Assembly (NCBI RefSeq): GCF_024763615.1
Contig: NC_077223.1
Coordinates: forward strand, 59,086,627-59,150,626
DNA: 64,000 bases
Source of the DNA: Phlebotomus papatasi
Taxonomy: Eukaryota; Arthropoda; Insecta; Diptera; Psychodidae
Reading direction: 5' to 3'
In this document: in pieces, positions 12,071 to 23,870 of the stretch
Position numbering within the stretch: position 1 is the stretch's first letter
Layout of the letters: each line of letters starts with the position of its first letter
Program-made: the position numbers and the translations under genes
Notes under the pieces: generated by a model
The model's database searches: none
Told to the model about the DNA's origin: nothing
Seen by the model: the letters and a program-made list of their open reading frames with translations, nothing else

Positions 12071-13015
12071 TTATTTAGGATTTTAAAACATTCAGGAACC
12101 AGGCTAAATCTCCAGTGCGAAATTAGTATGGTACCCTACAATACTTGAACTTCTAAATTAAATTTAGTGAGAATAATTTGACTCAAATATTACATGATTG
12201 ACAGCAAGAATTATAGTGCTATTCCAATGAAAAATAAGTAAGTCTTTGCTTTTCACTGATCTCAAGTGCTTCTACATAGTCAACTTTTCTTTTATTGGTT
12301 CTTACCACGACTATTTGGTAGTTTAGAACACGTCGAGGACTGGGGAAACAGTCGAGACAGGAACTAACACAAAGAAAAGTCGATAATGCAGAAGGAATTG
12401 AGAACAGTAAAGTGCTAAAAAACATGTTTATTAATGGTATAGTACCATTAATTCAGATAATTTTTATAATTTTCATTAATTTCTCGATTTGGAATTTTGA
12501 GTTTTCTTACTGTTCTGGGCAAAAAAACTCGCAGAAATGCTGTTCCTTTTCTTCTTATTCTTCTTTTTCTTCTATTTTGTAGTCCTGCTCTCTTATTTCT
12601 CATTTCAAACGGTGAGGAAATCTCAGAATTCCGAATTGGAAAATATTCCAAATTACCCCATCCTTACTTGAGTATTTCAGTCAAGCTAAAACGTTATTTG
12701 TGGGCTAAGTTTAAACTTTTACTCCCTAAAAAATATAAAATTTAAGAAGATATATAGAATTGAAAGTCCAAAAGAAACATTTAAACGCATATTAACCATA
12801 ATTAATTGTAAATTATGATAAAAATTTTATGCATTATTGTACAGTCTGTAAAATAAACTCATTCTAAAGATTTTGTTTAAAAGAAAACCCCAATAAGGCT
12901 TTACCAGTATTAAATCAAAAATATTCAAAATTGTTTATTTTTTAATCAGAAAGTCTAAATAAATAGGTATATTGTAACAGAAAGATTTCTTTGGTTACAC
13001 TTATGAACAGATAGG
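12070..13015. other. Spacer with one worn MITE
   Basis: Apart from 12488-12664 nothing is recognised. GTACCATTAATT-like short inverted motifs occur near 12436. Confidence 0.4.
12488..12664. mobile_element. Diverged member of the GGTAAGATGGGATAA MITE family
   Basis: The right end (GGTGAGGAAATCTCAGAATT through ATTACCCCATCC) matches the right parts of the elements at 2516 and 56697. The left end is worn. The middle is a TTC/TTCT-rich tract that creates accidental open frames on both strands. Confidence 0.5.
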
Positions 13016-14080
13016 GGAAGTGCTTATAATTTTGGACAGTCTGCATATAAGCATCGATATCCTAAGTTTGAAGTGCCATATTTTCAATACTAATTGACTT
13101 TTCTTGTTACTCTCTTTTCAGAAGGATTGTTTAGAAACTTGGCAAGCTATTTATCATCTCATTTTTACTAAAATTAGTTTTAATACGTTTAAAAATGAAT
13201 TGATATGTAGAGGTGAATTTGACTCTTATTTTGGACAACTTGGTTATTAATTTTTACAACTTGTCTGTAAATTTGGACAGATAATCCGCCTCAACAGGAT
13301 GCCCATTGTTCTTCATTTTATGAACCAATCTTACCAAGTCCTCTTCCTGGTCATGTAAGGGAAACGTGGAATGTCACAAGAAGCCCAGAAACTTTCCATA
13401 TCATTCATTAAAGTGAGTTGACTTCGGTACTCCAAGTACGTGCGGATTCGCTCATTCCCTGCCCTTTCCGGGAGCCTTTCAAGGCATTTCTCACTGCATC
13501 TCTTTCGTAGAGATGATGCTCCTTCATTTCACCAGGCATTTGTCCAACCTAGTCATCACAAAAGCTAAAACTTCACGAAATTTCGTGAGAAAAACACCTG
13601 TCCAAAATAAGAATCATCACCTCACTGGTGAATGTCTTAAAAAATTTCCCATTTTTCACACGAAAAATATAATTCACAAGGCAAATCTCACTTCAGGTCA
13701 AATGTACAAATCATCAGTAACGTGAATCAACACAATATTCAATGAATATTCAATAATATCACTCAAAAACAGCGAACAAACTTTGTTAGTACTTCACCAA
13801 AACTAAATAAGACTGAAGTAAGCCACGAAGTTCTGTCATATTTCTCGTAAGCAATTGCTCACACTGAATTTTGAACAAAGCAATTTCAACTCAAATCATA
13901 TTCAAATTTTAACGTATTTAGTGTTAAAATATTCCAAAAAAAACAAATATTTAGATAGAATTCATTATTCATCAAATATTGAAATAAAAATCCATCATTT
14001 TAATCAATTTATTTTTAGTGTCCAATGTTATCCTCAAAGTGTCCAAAATAAGAAACTGGACAAAATTAGAAGCATTTCCC
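13016..14080. mobile_element. 1.07-kb MITE, GGGGAAGTGCTTATAATTTT family, copy 1
   Basis: Left end GGGGAAGTGCTTATAATTTT and inverted right end GGGGAAATGCTTCTAATTTT, with TA on both sides, indicating Tc1/mariner-type insertion. Nearly identical to 21308-22372. Short open frames inside (for example 13513-13725 and 13855-14139) are not shared intact between the copies and resemble no protein. Subterminal TTTTGGACA and TCCAAAATAAG motifs repeat several times and may be transposase-binding sites. Confidence 0.87.
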
Positions 14081-15649
14081 CTATGTCTTGTTCTTTTTAT
14101 TTATATTTATGGAATTGTATATCACAATATGTATGGTGAAAAATGTATTCACTTTTCAGGGATATTCTTTCTTACTTCAGATTCCTTTCCATTTTTACTA
14201 TACTTCTGTGTTTTTATTACACACCATTTCCGTCCAGTACATAAGCGAATATATGTATATTTTACGAGGGAAAATAAATATTTTCATATCTTTACACTAT
14301 ACATAGATACACGCGTACATATTTAACGTAGAAGTCAACATGCTAAGAACTTGGACATTTTGTACCATGTAAATTTTACATTATGCAAAAATATTCCTCA
14401 AATATGTTATTGCGAACACAATTTACATGTTTGAAATGGAGTGTGTAAAATAATTAGAGTTATGAGTTCGAAAAAAGAAATGATGAATTACTTAATTGCA
14501 ACGTCACGATAGAACTTTTCATATTTAAATGTAAATTCTAAACTCAATACTTGGTCATTTTCGCTGTGCGAAAGGATTATGGAAAATGCGTGGAGAGAAT
14601 TAACTCGTGTTAGGAGTTTCACGAGAAAATAATTGATCCTTGTGAAATTTATGCACATTTGCGTATGTGAAGTAAAATACGGAAAGACCATGTTAATAAT
14701 GAATTTCTTATGTACTCCCATGGGGTTAATCTTAGTTTTCCCAATAACGTAATTTCATCAATTATCTCAGTCAACAATTATTCTCCAGGGGGTAAATTAG
14801 GCAACCAACATACAGAATCTTAAAATAGTCTTGTGATGTGTTTAACAAATTAAATCCATTTTGCTCTTAAATCCAACCCTGAGCTTGCGAATTCATGTTT
14901 CAATCGAATTTATTTTTTCTAATCAAAAACAACCCTAGTATTATGTGATTGAGCATAAACCACGCCTTAAATATTCAATTCTCATAACTTTTCTATTCAT
15001 TTCCATTTACATAACAACCATGTGCCAAATATTTTCTATCTTAGAACACCAACTTCTTGGAGGTGAAACTTTTTTTATGCCACTCCTTGGTATATCCAAA
15101 ATATGCGTACAAAGGTAGAAAAGAACAAACTGCCAAATAATTCACATAAATGCGTACATTATATGTATGTGAAGGAAGATGTCAAGGTACGAGTATATGG
15201 CATAATGAAATGGAATCTTATATTAAAAGAAAAATCTACGCGATTTTCGTGTTTACCACCAATTTTAGCGTCGTTGCCTGGAAGATTTGAGTTTTCAAAC
15301 TTTACCATACATTCAGGTTCATGCTTGTATCACAATAGCACGACAAAAGAGGAAAGAACTACGATATCTCAATTTTTAGATGGGAATTTATCGTGTGACT
15401 TTGGTCTTCTATATACCGAAAAAGTTTAGGTAATTCAAGAAAACTGCTTCTCCTCCCAGCTCTAGTAAAAAATTCTTTGTGAATTTGAATTCCGAATAAA
15501 AACAGATTAGAAATTTCCACGGAAACTATATTTGACAAAAATTGATTTTTTAAAACTCATGTTTGGAGAGATTCTTTCGTATTTTACATTAAAGCCATGA
15601 CGTTTTCGATTGTAAGAGCTTATAATATGGAAAAACAATATTTTCCATA
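14081..15649. other. Unassigned DNA
   Basis: A 108-codon + frame at 15103-15429 is the longest here. Its product has Lys/Tyr-rich and Ser/Thr-rich parts but no family resemblance. Otherwise AT-rich. Confidence 0.4.
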
Positions 15650-15682
15650 TATCATCATCATCATTTTCAACCGCTTCAATGA
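15650..15682 (-). mobile_element. LINE 3'-terminal stub
   Basis: On the minus strand this reads AAGCGGTTGAAAATG followed by ATGATGATG, matching the last bases and repeat tail of the two LINE fragments at 29.8 and 30.7 kb. It looks like an extremely 5'-truncated copy. It abuts half of the MITE family seen whole at 28385. Confidence 0.45.
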
Positions 15683-15737
15683 GACTAATATATTTCTAAT
15701 AAAATGTAATTCTAATAAAAAATAAATAAATAAAGCT

Positions 15738-15849
15738 TATTATCAATTATTAATAATTATGAAATAATTATGTGTAAGTCTCTTAGGACAAATAAAAGAA
15801 ATTCACATTATTCGATGGCATTAACGTTCGAAGAGAGAGTACTTTCCCC
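15738..15849. mobile_element. Right half of the 28385 MITE family
   Basis: ATTATCAATTATTAATAATT through GAGAGAGTACTTTCCCC, then TA, matches the right half of 28385-28592. Its left half is missing and a LINE tail stub lies beside the break. Confidence 0.6.
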
Positions 15850-16053
15850 TACATCCCAAATTTGTAAATAGACTTTAATTTCAACATTGGACTTTGATAT
15901 GTTCAGAAGAATTGTAGAAGATGAAATTATGCGTTTTTTCGGTTTAAAATAATTAGAGCCGGATAATTAGAAGCAGATTCAAATTTAAAAAATTTAGACG
16001 TGACCTCGACGAACGGATTGCAGATTTAAGATCCTGCTTCCTCTAACAAGTTT

Positions 16054-16515
16054 CCCAGCTAACACATTAAGTACTTTTTAAGACCTTAATAAATTCTTAA
16101 CTCAATGATTTAATTTCGAGGAGTTGTAACACATCCAACTAAAGTGTGAAAGTAAAAGAAAAAGGCCTCAGCCTTTAAACTAAGTACTTAATTGAGTCTT
16201 TCATGTAAGCCCTTAATTAAGCAGTTTGTTTTAAAGATATGAAAAGTATCTACATTAAGTACTTAATTAAGAACTTATCACTTAGAACTTTTTAAGTCGT
16301 TACACATCGCACACATCGCATTTTCTATGCCAATTTCCACATTTTGCCATCAGATGTCAGTATTTTCGCTCAAAAAATGCTTTAGGTAAGGACTTAATAA
16401 GTACTTATTAAGAACTTATTTTATGCACTTTGACAAAGCTCTTTTTTAAGAGCGTGGATACTATATGTTTATTTATAGCATTGCGCTAGTAATGTCTTAT
16501 CTTGTGTTAGCTAGG
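16054..16515. mobile_element. Possible MITE, AGCTAACACA ends, AAGTACTTAATTAAG-rich
   Basis: AGCTAACACA near 16057 and its inverse TGTGTTAGCT near 16503 could be short inverted ends. In between, the motif TTAAGTACTTAATTAAG and close variants recur on both strands at least six times, giving many local hairpins. No clear target duplication was seen. Confidence 0.45.
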
Positions 16516-18314
16516 TTTGACAATCTTGCGAGTCAAGCAACCATTCTTACACTTTTTTTCATTTGTGGTTGATTTTCGTAGCATTTGAAGCCTGTACGGT
16601 AACCAACTGACTCTGAATTTTTGAAGCAGGGATTATGGGAATACCATCCGAAATACTTTCAATACGATTATCAATATCAACCCTCTGAGTCAAATCCTTG
16701 GGTCTATCAGTAGCGTTTTTCAGATGTACGAGTGCATCATTACCATAAATTTTGACAATTTTATAATATATATGCTGTCATAATTTTCAATAAAATTTGG
16801 AAATTGAGATTCATTGCGGCAGTACTCTGGACGATTTACCAGTAACTTATCAATTTAACCTCAATTAAAAATAATAAAAATAACAACATATTTCTAATTA
16901 TTTATCATCATTTTTATATAAACATATTGACCACTAAAAACTTTAGAAATGTGCAAACCCACCATTTGCCATTAACTAATAACATAACTTCAAAATATTA
17001 TCAGATTACATTAAGTTATTTGCATGTTTTTGATAATTTTGAATTACTTTTCAAATTAGGCAACAAACTTTTGACTCATGAAATATAATCAACTTGTAGA
17101 AAACAATTATTTCTTATATGGAATAAAATGATAAAGTTATTTGCAATAATTAGTAATATTTACTCGGCTTGCACTTCGTCTTAAACTCATCTTGAAAGTT
17201 GAAAATTGATACAAAGTCCAAAGCGTATTGAATCAAGTTTATTTCATAAAGTTAAATCGAAAGAAGAAATTGAAAAGTCAATTATTTATAGACAGTTTCT
17301 TTTAATAAAGTCATAAAAGATTTGAGAATTATTTGAGTCATCTTTAGAAAGAATAAAAAATACCTTGAATAACTTCAAGTTTAAATTAAAATGCGTATAC
17401 TTCTAAAAAGAACCTGTCTCTCTGAATTATAAAACATTACAAGAACTTTAGATTTTCATGAGGTGAGTGCGGCCTAAGTGACGTCAAAGCAATTACTGTC
17501 GAAGTAACGAAAGAATGAAAAAATGTCTTCTATTATATATACTTAAGTATAAGGAAGAAAAAAAAACAATAAAGCCACCTTCCATTCTGTTCATAGACGA
17601 GTAATAAAGTTTTAATTCAATTTCTGTGTCTTTTTGGAACTCGTTAACTATTCTCTAATATGTCATAAGAGGGTAATTTAAATCTGTTATACGACATAAA
17701 CTATCTTATAACTGACTTTGAATTACCTTTTTGTTTCATTGGTCATAAAAAATTATCTTCAATCATGGAAAAATAAAAGAATATGAGTGCTTAATATCTA
17801 CAACTACAATATGTCAATCTATTATCAAAGTCCTATTCCATATTTTTTCTTCACAATATTTTGTGTTCGATATAAGCACAACCCTTGTTAAATAGAGTTC
17901 CAATTTCATTAAATGGTACGCAGGAAAGAACAGATGCAATTTCTCAGCCACAAGCTTCGCATAATTTAAAAATTCAAGAGAAATGTGAGGGGTGTTTTGT
18001 TCTCATAAAATAAGTAAATTTTTTATAAGTCACTATTGAGCTTTCTGGGTCGTGTGAACCATCATTCTAACATATGTTTTATTTCACATAATGTTTACAT
18101 ATTTAGAACGAAATTCACAACGGACAATTTATAGAAATACATAATGTGATAAGAAGTGTAAAGATACTGGTAATCTCCGGGGATGACAAAGTTGAAATAA
18201 ATCTTAAAGCGAAGGGATATATGCAAAATTTATTTGAAAAATCAAGGGGCTGACATGAGCTCTGAAACAAGCAACAATTTTTAGAGTCAATTTTTCTACC
18301 TTCGCACGCATTTA
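16516..18314. other. AT-rich DNA, nothing recognised
   Basis: No open frame of note and no inverted-end element seen. Confidence 0.5.
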
Positions 18315-18528
18315 GAGGGAAGTGGGGTACCATTAAAATGGGGAAGCTTTAAAATAGAGCTTTTTATCCCATTATCAAATGAAAGTAGACCTAGTCATGA
18401 TATAAATCAGCTCTACAAACTAATTGTGAAACTCAATTACATCATGATAAGACTCAATTCCATTTTAAAATAGGAGAAAAAAGCCTAATTTCACAACTGC
18501 CCCAATTTATAACTGCCTCACTTCCCCT
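18315..18528. mobile_element. MITE, GGGAAGTGGGG family
   Basis: Left GAGGGAAGTGGGGTACC and right CTGCCTCACTTCCCC form worn inverted ends. The inside shares GACTCAATTCCATTTTAAAA, then TAGGAGAAAAA, with the elements at 45802 and 46219. A TTAA-flanked element begins exactly at its right end. Confidence 0.65.
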
Positions 18529-18531
18529 TAA

Positions 18532-19071
18532 CCCTCTAACGAATAAGACCGCCTCCAGGCGGTCTTCACAAAAATCACATTTACAGCGACAATAAAGGTT
18601 TTATTTATTTAAAAGTGCTATAGTGTCGTCGGTAATAGTCGTAATAGTCTTATAAACATTTCTTGAATGTTTGAACTCATTTTGACTCTTCGTTTTGTCG
18701 CTATTCCGAGTTTTGTGTGACAGGTCAGAGAAAAAGCAACAAAAAATATAAGTGCAAAAAAACTCATTTCCAATTTCCATAGAAATACCGATTTAGAGTT
18801 ATCTGACTAAAATAAATTTATTTTTTACTGAAAGATATGTCATTCTACTTTGTATATTTTATTTAAAAAATTTGAAAAAACTAAAAATGTGAATTTTAGA
18901 AGCAAAAAGAGTTTCAAAAAATTTTTATATTATATTTTCTCACCTAGCGCCTAAACTAAAAAAAGATAAAGAAGAATGGATGGTTTTTTCGACTTTATTG
19001 GATCATAATTATCATTGAAAACATTGTTTTAGAACTTTTTTTCGCATATTAAAGAAAACACCGTTAGAGGG
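18532..19071. mobile_element. piggyBac-like non-autonomous element
   Basis: 540 bp with ends CCCTCTAACG / CGTTAGAGGG and TTAA duplicated precisely on both sides (18528-18531, 19072-19075). Just inside the left end is a perfect hairpin AAGACCGCC-TCCA-GGCGGTCTT (18545-18566), unusual in this AT-rich region. There is no transposase frame. Confidence 0.8.
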
Positions 19072-19075
19072 TTAA

Positions 19076-20225
19076 CTCTTTAAGAACGAGTGGGACACCG
19101 TGTCGCAAAAACAAAGACAGTTTTACTGCTCGAACTCCATGGAGAGAGTCCGTCTGTCCGTCTGTCCGTCTGTCCGTCTGTCCGTCTGTCCGTCTGTCTG
19201 TCCGGCTGTCGCTAGCTCTAGCGGCCAAACGGTTAGAGATAGAGACTTGGGACTTTCGGGGGTTCCCCCCATTAGTCGACCCAAGGATCGTGAACATGCC
19301 CCTCATTTTTCCCCCATCCTTCCCCTTCCCGTCCAAAACTATGTTTTTTGGGATTGCTCGAAAACGCATCATTCATTTTTTTAATTTTTGGATATCTTTT
19401 AGAGATTATCCAGGCGGACATTTCGTCCTAAGACGAAAATACCGTTGAGCCATTCCTAGTAACGGTTTTTCAAGGTCAAAGGTTAAAAAGACACTAGAGA
19501 TCGCATTCATTAAGAATGGTCTTGGAATTTCCTATAAAACTGAACTGGTTTCAATCGGTTTTGAATTGGTAATAAACCGGTTCATAACCGATAAAAAATT
19601 TTATACGAAATTCAAATAAATTACTCATGAGGTGTATTTTGGGAAATATATTGAGTGATCTATAAATCGGTTCAAATCGGTTCAAATCGGTTGTGAACCG
19701 GTAATGAACCGGTTATTTACCGATAAGTAATTTTTGTCGAATATAATTTTTATTACTCTTTAAACTATTTTGTGGAACCTATTGAGTAATTTATGAATCG
19801 ATTCAAACCGGTTGAGTACCGATAAACGGTAAATGATGCGAAAGTACTGTTGAGGTATAGCATCTAAGTCATGAGTTCGAGCATTTCGCAAAGTCTGGGA
19901 CGCTTTGCCACCCCTTTATACAAAATTTAATTAAATTACTCCTGAGGTGTATTTTGGGAAATATTTTGAGTAATTTATAAATCGGTTCAAATTGGTCGTG
20001 TACCGGTAATGAACCCGTTATTTACCGATAGGTAACTTTTGTTCGAATATTATTTTTATTACTCTTTAAACTATTTTGTGGAATCTATTGAGTGATTTAT
20101 GAATCGATTTTAATCGGTTGAGTACCGGTAAACGGTAAATGATGCGAAAGTACTTTTAAGGTATAACATCTAAGTCACGAGTTCAAGCATTTTGCAAAGC
20201 CTGGGACGCTTTGCCACCCCTTTTT
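19076..20225 (+). repeat. Old dispersed repeat with CGGTT motifs and 306-bp tandem duplication
   Basis: The order is CGAACTCCATGGAGAGAG, a (CCGTCTGT) run, CGGTTAGAGATAGAGACTTG, a C-rich segment with CCAAAACTATG, then ATCGGTTCAAATCGGTT-type sequence, and GAGTTCGAGCATTTCGC with GACGCTTTGCCACCCC at the end. The last part is present twice in tandem (about 19612-19917 and 19918-20223). Related repeats lie at 10915, 22940, 23700, 58676, 61400 and 62610, all in this orientation. Class unknown. Confidence 0.65.
19148..19210 (+). repeat. 8-bp microsatellite (GTCCGTCT)n
   Basis: About six uninterrupted units, then a variant GTCTGTCC and GGCTGTC. It lies inside the old dispersed repeat and explains the Ser/Val/Cys/Pro-repeat and Thr/Asp/Arg-repeat frames on the two strands. 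Confidence 0.9.
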
Positions 20226-20257
20226 TGACTATAAAAAGTTGTTTTGTCCTCTAAATA

Positions 20258-20580
20258 CAGTAGAGTCTCTCAAATCTGAATCTCTCAAATTCGAACGACG
20301 TTTGGATTCAAATTGTCAATTGTGAGGTTATGTTAGAAAGTTCGTGGTGAATGAAAATCATATTTACGTGCTTCTTCCTGAATGTTTACATACATTATGG
20401 TCGTGTAAAATGAAAAGGAAGTATGTTACCACTAAGACTTGCGAGAAAGTACGGAAATTTGATTCAAAGTGCAATTTAATCTCACACAAATTTCGTTAAT
20501 TTTGAAAAAATCTTTCGAATTTTGGAGGTGAGAAATGTCAAAAATACCCCCCGAGCGTTCGAATTTAAGAGACTCTACTG
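20258..20580. mobile_element. Pogo-like MITE (CAGTAGAGTCTCTCAAATC ends)
   Basis: 323 bp. Left CAGTAGAGTCTCTCAAATC and inverted right CAGTAGAGTCTCTTAAATTC, then CGAACG in both. TA on both sides. The CAGTAGA ends with TA duplication are of the pogo/Tigger kind. No reading frame of note. Confidence 0.78.
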
Positions 20581-20582
20581 TA

Positions 20583-21307
20583 GTCCAATTTTGTTTTTGT
20601 TTTTGAGACACCACAATATGTAATATCTCTTAATTCGCCCTACATTAGCCAAAAAACAGCTAATGGACTAAATATATTTTTATTTCGCGATGAAAATATA
20701 TGAAACAAATTAGGAGATGTTATATACCTCTGTAAAAAATCATAAAACGTATAAGCGATTTGACTTTTTCATCATCATATCAAAATTCAAAAATGTAAAA
20801 ATTTTAAGATTTCCGGAGCAATATATGTCGTTATTTGAAAATTTTTACCTGATAAATTTTTAAAATTTGTTAATAAAATAAAATAGAAAATTATTGATAC
20901 TAATTACTAAACGTTTTAATGAGTGATTTACTTATATTCAACATGCAGGGGAAAAGTTTAAAAGCATAAATTGGATACTAAAACTCTTCCCACAGATAAC
21001 TGGAGTAGTTTTCCCAAATTGGCTTTGTATTGTGTCATTTCAATTGACAAGCAATTTTTTGTGATGAAATAGATAGAAAATGTACAGACGGTGTATTGAT
21101 TACTACTCATAAAATACGAAGAAAATAGGAAATTACAAATTTCTGTTGATTTTCAATCGATTCCTTCTTTCTCTTGTCCATTAATAATTCCAAGTAAATG
21201 GAACGTTCCCAATAGTCCCCAATATAGTCTCAACAGAAAGACGATGCATCATTGAGGGGGTTGGTGTTTCATAAAAATAACCGCCCATTTCAAGCACAAA
21301 CACTAGG
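20583..21307. other. AT-rich spacer
   Basis: Nothing recognised between the pogo-like MITE and the second 1.07-kb element. Confidence 0.5.
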
Positions 21308-22372
21308 GGAAGTGCTTATAATTTTGGACAGTCTGCATATAAGCATCGATATCCTAAGTTTGAAGTGCCATATTTTCAATACTAATTGACTTTTCTTGTT
21401 ACTCTCTTTTCAGAAGGATTGTTTAGAAACTTGGCAAGCTATTTATCATCTCATTTTTACTAAAATTAGTTTTAATACGTTTAAAAATGAATTGATATGT
21501 AGAGGTGAATTTGACTCTTATTTTGGACAACTTGGTTATTAATTTTTACAACTTGTCTGTAAATTTGGACAGATAATCCGCCTCAACAGGATGCCCATTG
21601 TTCTTCATTTTATGAACCAATCTTACCAAGTCCTCTTCCTGTTCATGTAAGGGAAACGTGGAATGTCACAAGATGCCCAGAAACTTTCCATATCATTCAT
21701 TAAAGTGAGTTGACTTCGGTACTCCAAGTACGTGCGGATTCGCTCATTCCCTGACCTTTCCGGGAGCCTTTCAAGGCATTTCTCACTGCATCTCTTTCGT
21801 AGAGATGATGCTCCTTCATTTCTCCAGGCATTTGTCCAACCTAGTCATCACAAAAGCTAAAACTTCACGAAATTTCGTGAGAAAAACACCTATCCAAAAT
21901 AAGAATCATCACCTCACTGGTGAATGTCTTAAAAATTTCCCATTTTTCACACGAAAAATATAATTCACAAGGCAAATCTCACTTCAGGTCAAATGTACAA
22001 ATCATCAGTAACGTGAATCAACACAATATTCAATGAATATTCAATAATATCACTCAAAAACAGCGAACAAACTTTGTTAGTACTTCACCAAAACTAAATA
22101 AGACTGAAGTAAGCACGAAGTTCTGTCATATTTCTCGTAAGCAATTGCTTACACTGAATTTGCAACAAAGCAATTTCAACTCAAATCATATTCAAATTTT
22201 AACGTATTTAGTGTTAAAATCTTCCAAAAAGAACAAATATTTAGATAGAATTCATTATTCATCAAATATTGGAATAAAAATCCATCATTTTAATCAATTT
22301 ATTTTTAGTGTCCAATGTTATCCTCAAAGTGTCCAAAATAAGAAACTGGACAAAATTAGAAGCATTTCCCCT
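21308..22372. mobile_element. 1.07-kb MITE, same family, copy 2
   Basis: Same orientation as the copy at 13016 and differing only by scattered substitutions and one- or two-base gaps. TA flanks both ends and the outer flanking DNA is unrelated, so this is a dispersed insertion and not a segmental duplication. The high identity means recent movement. Confidence 0.88.
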
Positions 22373-22939
22373 ATACCAAAAATACCCTTGTGGAGATTCT
22401 CAGTACCGTTTCCAAACACGATGTATCTCACCTGCACATGACTTCATTCTAAAATTATGTGAGGGAAGGTAGTTTTTATAGGGTCAAGTCAGAAATTACC
22501 ATCAATAACCATCTTGAGCAGACATCGTGTTCCATATTTTGGCCAGCACTACAGCATTTCTATAGAGCTGTGTCTTTTATTATTATTGCTGAGAATTCAA
22601 GATCGAACATACTTTTTATATGTATATTTTTTAATACGCATAAAGATTTTATTTTTCGAACACAAAGAGAATGCAATATATTTTTCGATATCTACACGTG
22701 TCTCACTCTTTTTATATCATGGAAGACGTATAGAGTAACAATGCGGTAAATTTGAAATCAATCTATCTCTTATCTTTATAAAAACCTAAAGTTTGAACAT
22801 ATCAATTTTATGTTTTCGAAGACCCCTGTAAAGAGATGTTCATAAAGTTTCTTTTTACTGAGTCCACAGATAGAGAGCAGTATACTATAATAATCCTTTG
22901 AGTTTTTTTTTCACCCTCTAAATTTCCATCTTCCACCGC

Positions 22940-23070
22940 CCAAAGACCACTTCTTCTAGTTCGTCTATCCTTCTACACCGCTATAAACCAAACAGTTAGA
23001 GATAGAGACTTGCACCTTTTAAGAGACACCCATAAATCGGCATCCGTATCATTAATATAATAATATTAAT
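22940..23070 (+). repeat. Fragment of the AGTTAGAGATAGAGACTTG repeat
   Basis: CAAACAGTTAGAGATAGAGA followed by CTTG matches the 19200-19260 part of the old repeat family. The C-rich segment before it is similar in composition only. Confidence 0.45.
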
Positions 23071-23079
23071 AATGGTAGC

Positions 23080-23315
23080 ACAAAGTGCCATAGAGGGACC
23101 TAGGCCTTCCGATAAGGGCAGTTTTCTTATACAGGAATGGGATTGTCAATCTCATGTCCCGTGAAATCAAGTGCAGTGAAGCTCAATGGATACAATTCGA
23201 ACAACTTTAACGCTAGAAAAAATCCTGGTTACCTAAAAGGGAATTCGAACTTCGAACCCGAGACGCTTACATCATACAGTGAGTACTTTATCACTTGACC
23301 CATTCTTTCCGTACA
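23080..23315 (-). mobile_element. tRNA-derived SINE, family 1, copy (-)
   Basis: On the minus strand a tRNA-like head (GGGTCAAGTGATAAAGTACT, then a B-box-like GGGTTCGAAGTTCGAA) is followed by the body with TCCATTGAGCTTCACTGCAC and TGATTTCACGGGACATGAG and the tail GGAAGGCCTAGGTCCCTC. The same order is seen at 58311 (+) and 62355 (-). Promoter boxes are worn. Confidence 0.72.
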
Positions 23316-23699
23316 GAAGTTGATCTTGAAAAATTCGAAAATCTATTTGAAGATCCAAAAAAGAGACTTTCTTACTTCTTAATACTTTCGCAAGGTTGCG
23401 GAAGTTACATACTGTTCGGATTTCGAAGTGCTGAAGTGTCAAAATGTGACGGTCTTCACATTTTTGTGAGGAAAAAACAGAATAACGACGTTTACTGTTC
23501 TTGATCCAGTATTTAATCACTCCATAATCACTAAGTAACTCTTTTGTCAGCTTTTTAGTGTGATATTTGATAAATTTTCCCCACTTTTTCGAAAATTTAA
23601 TATGAAAATTCGAAATTGAATTTGAATTCTTCGAACTTCAACGACTTTTTGTGCAAACCTTTTATCCAAGACACTATTGGAGAATCAAAATCTAATTCT

Positions 23700-23870
23700 G
23701 TTTGGGCTCATTGAGTGCCCTGTATCATTAATATGCCTTTCATTTTTCCCCATCCTGCTCTTCCTCACCAAAATGATGCTTCTTTAAAAATCATAGGGTT
23801 TTGCTTTACAAGCTTCTAAATTCGTATGAACAAGCATAAAGATTCAGATACATCCATTTATTCACTATAA
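23700..23870 (+). repeat. Fragment of the old dispersed repeat
   Basis: TCATTAATATGCCTTTCATT, TTTCCCCATCCTGCTCTTCC and CCAAAATGATG follow the C-rich segment of the repeat at 19280-19340 in order and orientation. Confidence 0.45.

Noticed and set aside
12448..12745. Overlapping Arg/Lys- and Leu/Phe-rich frames on both strands
   Set aside because: They come from a TTCT-rich tract inside a MITE relative.
13513..14326. Several 70-100-codon frames in the 1.07-kb element
   Set aside because: They are not maintained in the sister copy at 21308 and do not look like transposase.
16054..16515. Tandem satellite of TTAAGTACTTAATTAAG
   Set aside because: The motif is scattered at irregular spacing rather than in tandem, so a worn MITE is the better reading.
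19064..19384. Arg/Thr/Asp and Ser/Val/Cys repeat proteins
   Set aside because: Both are readings of the (GTCCGTCT)n microsatellite.
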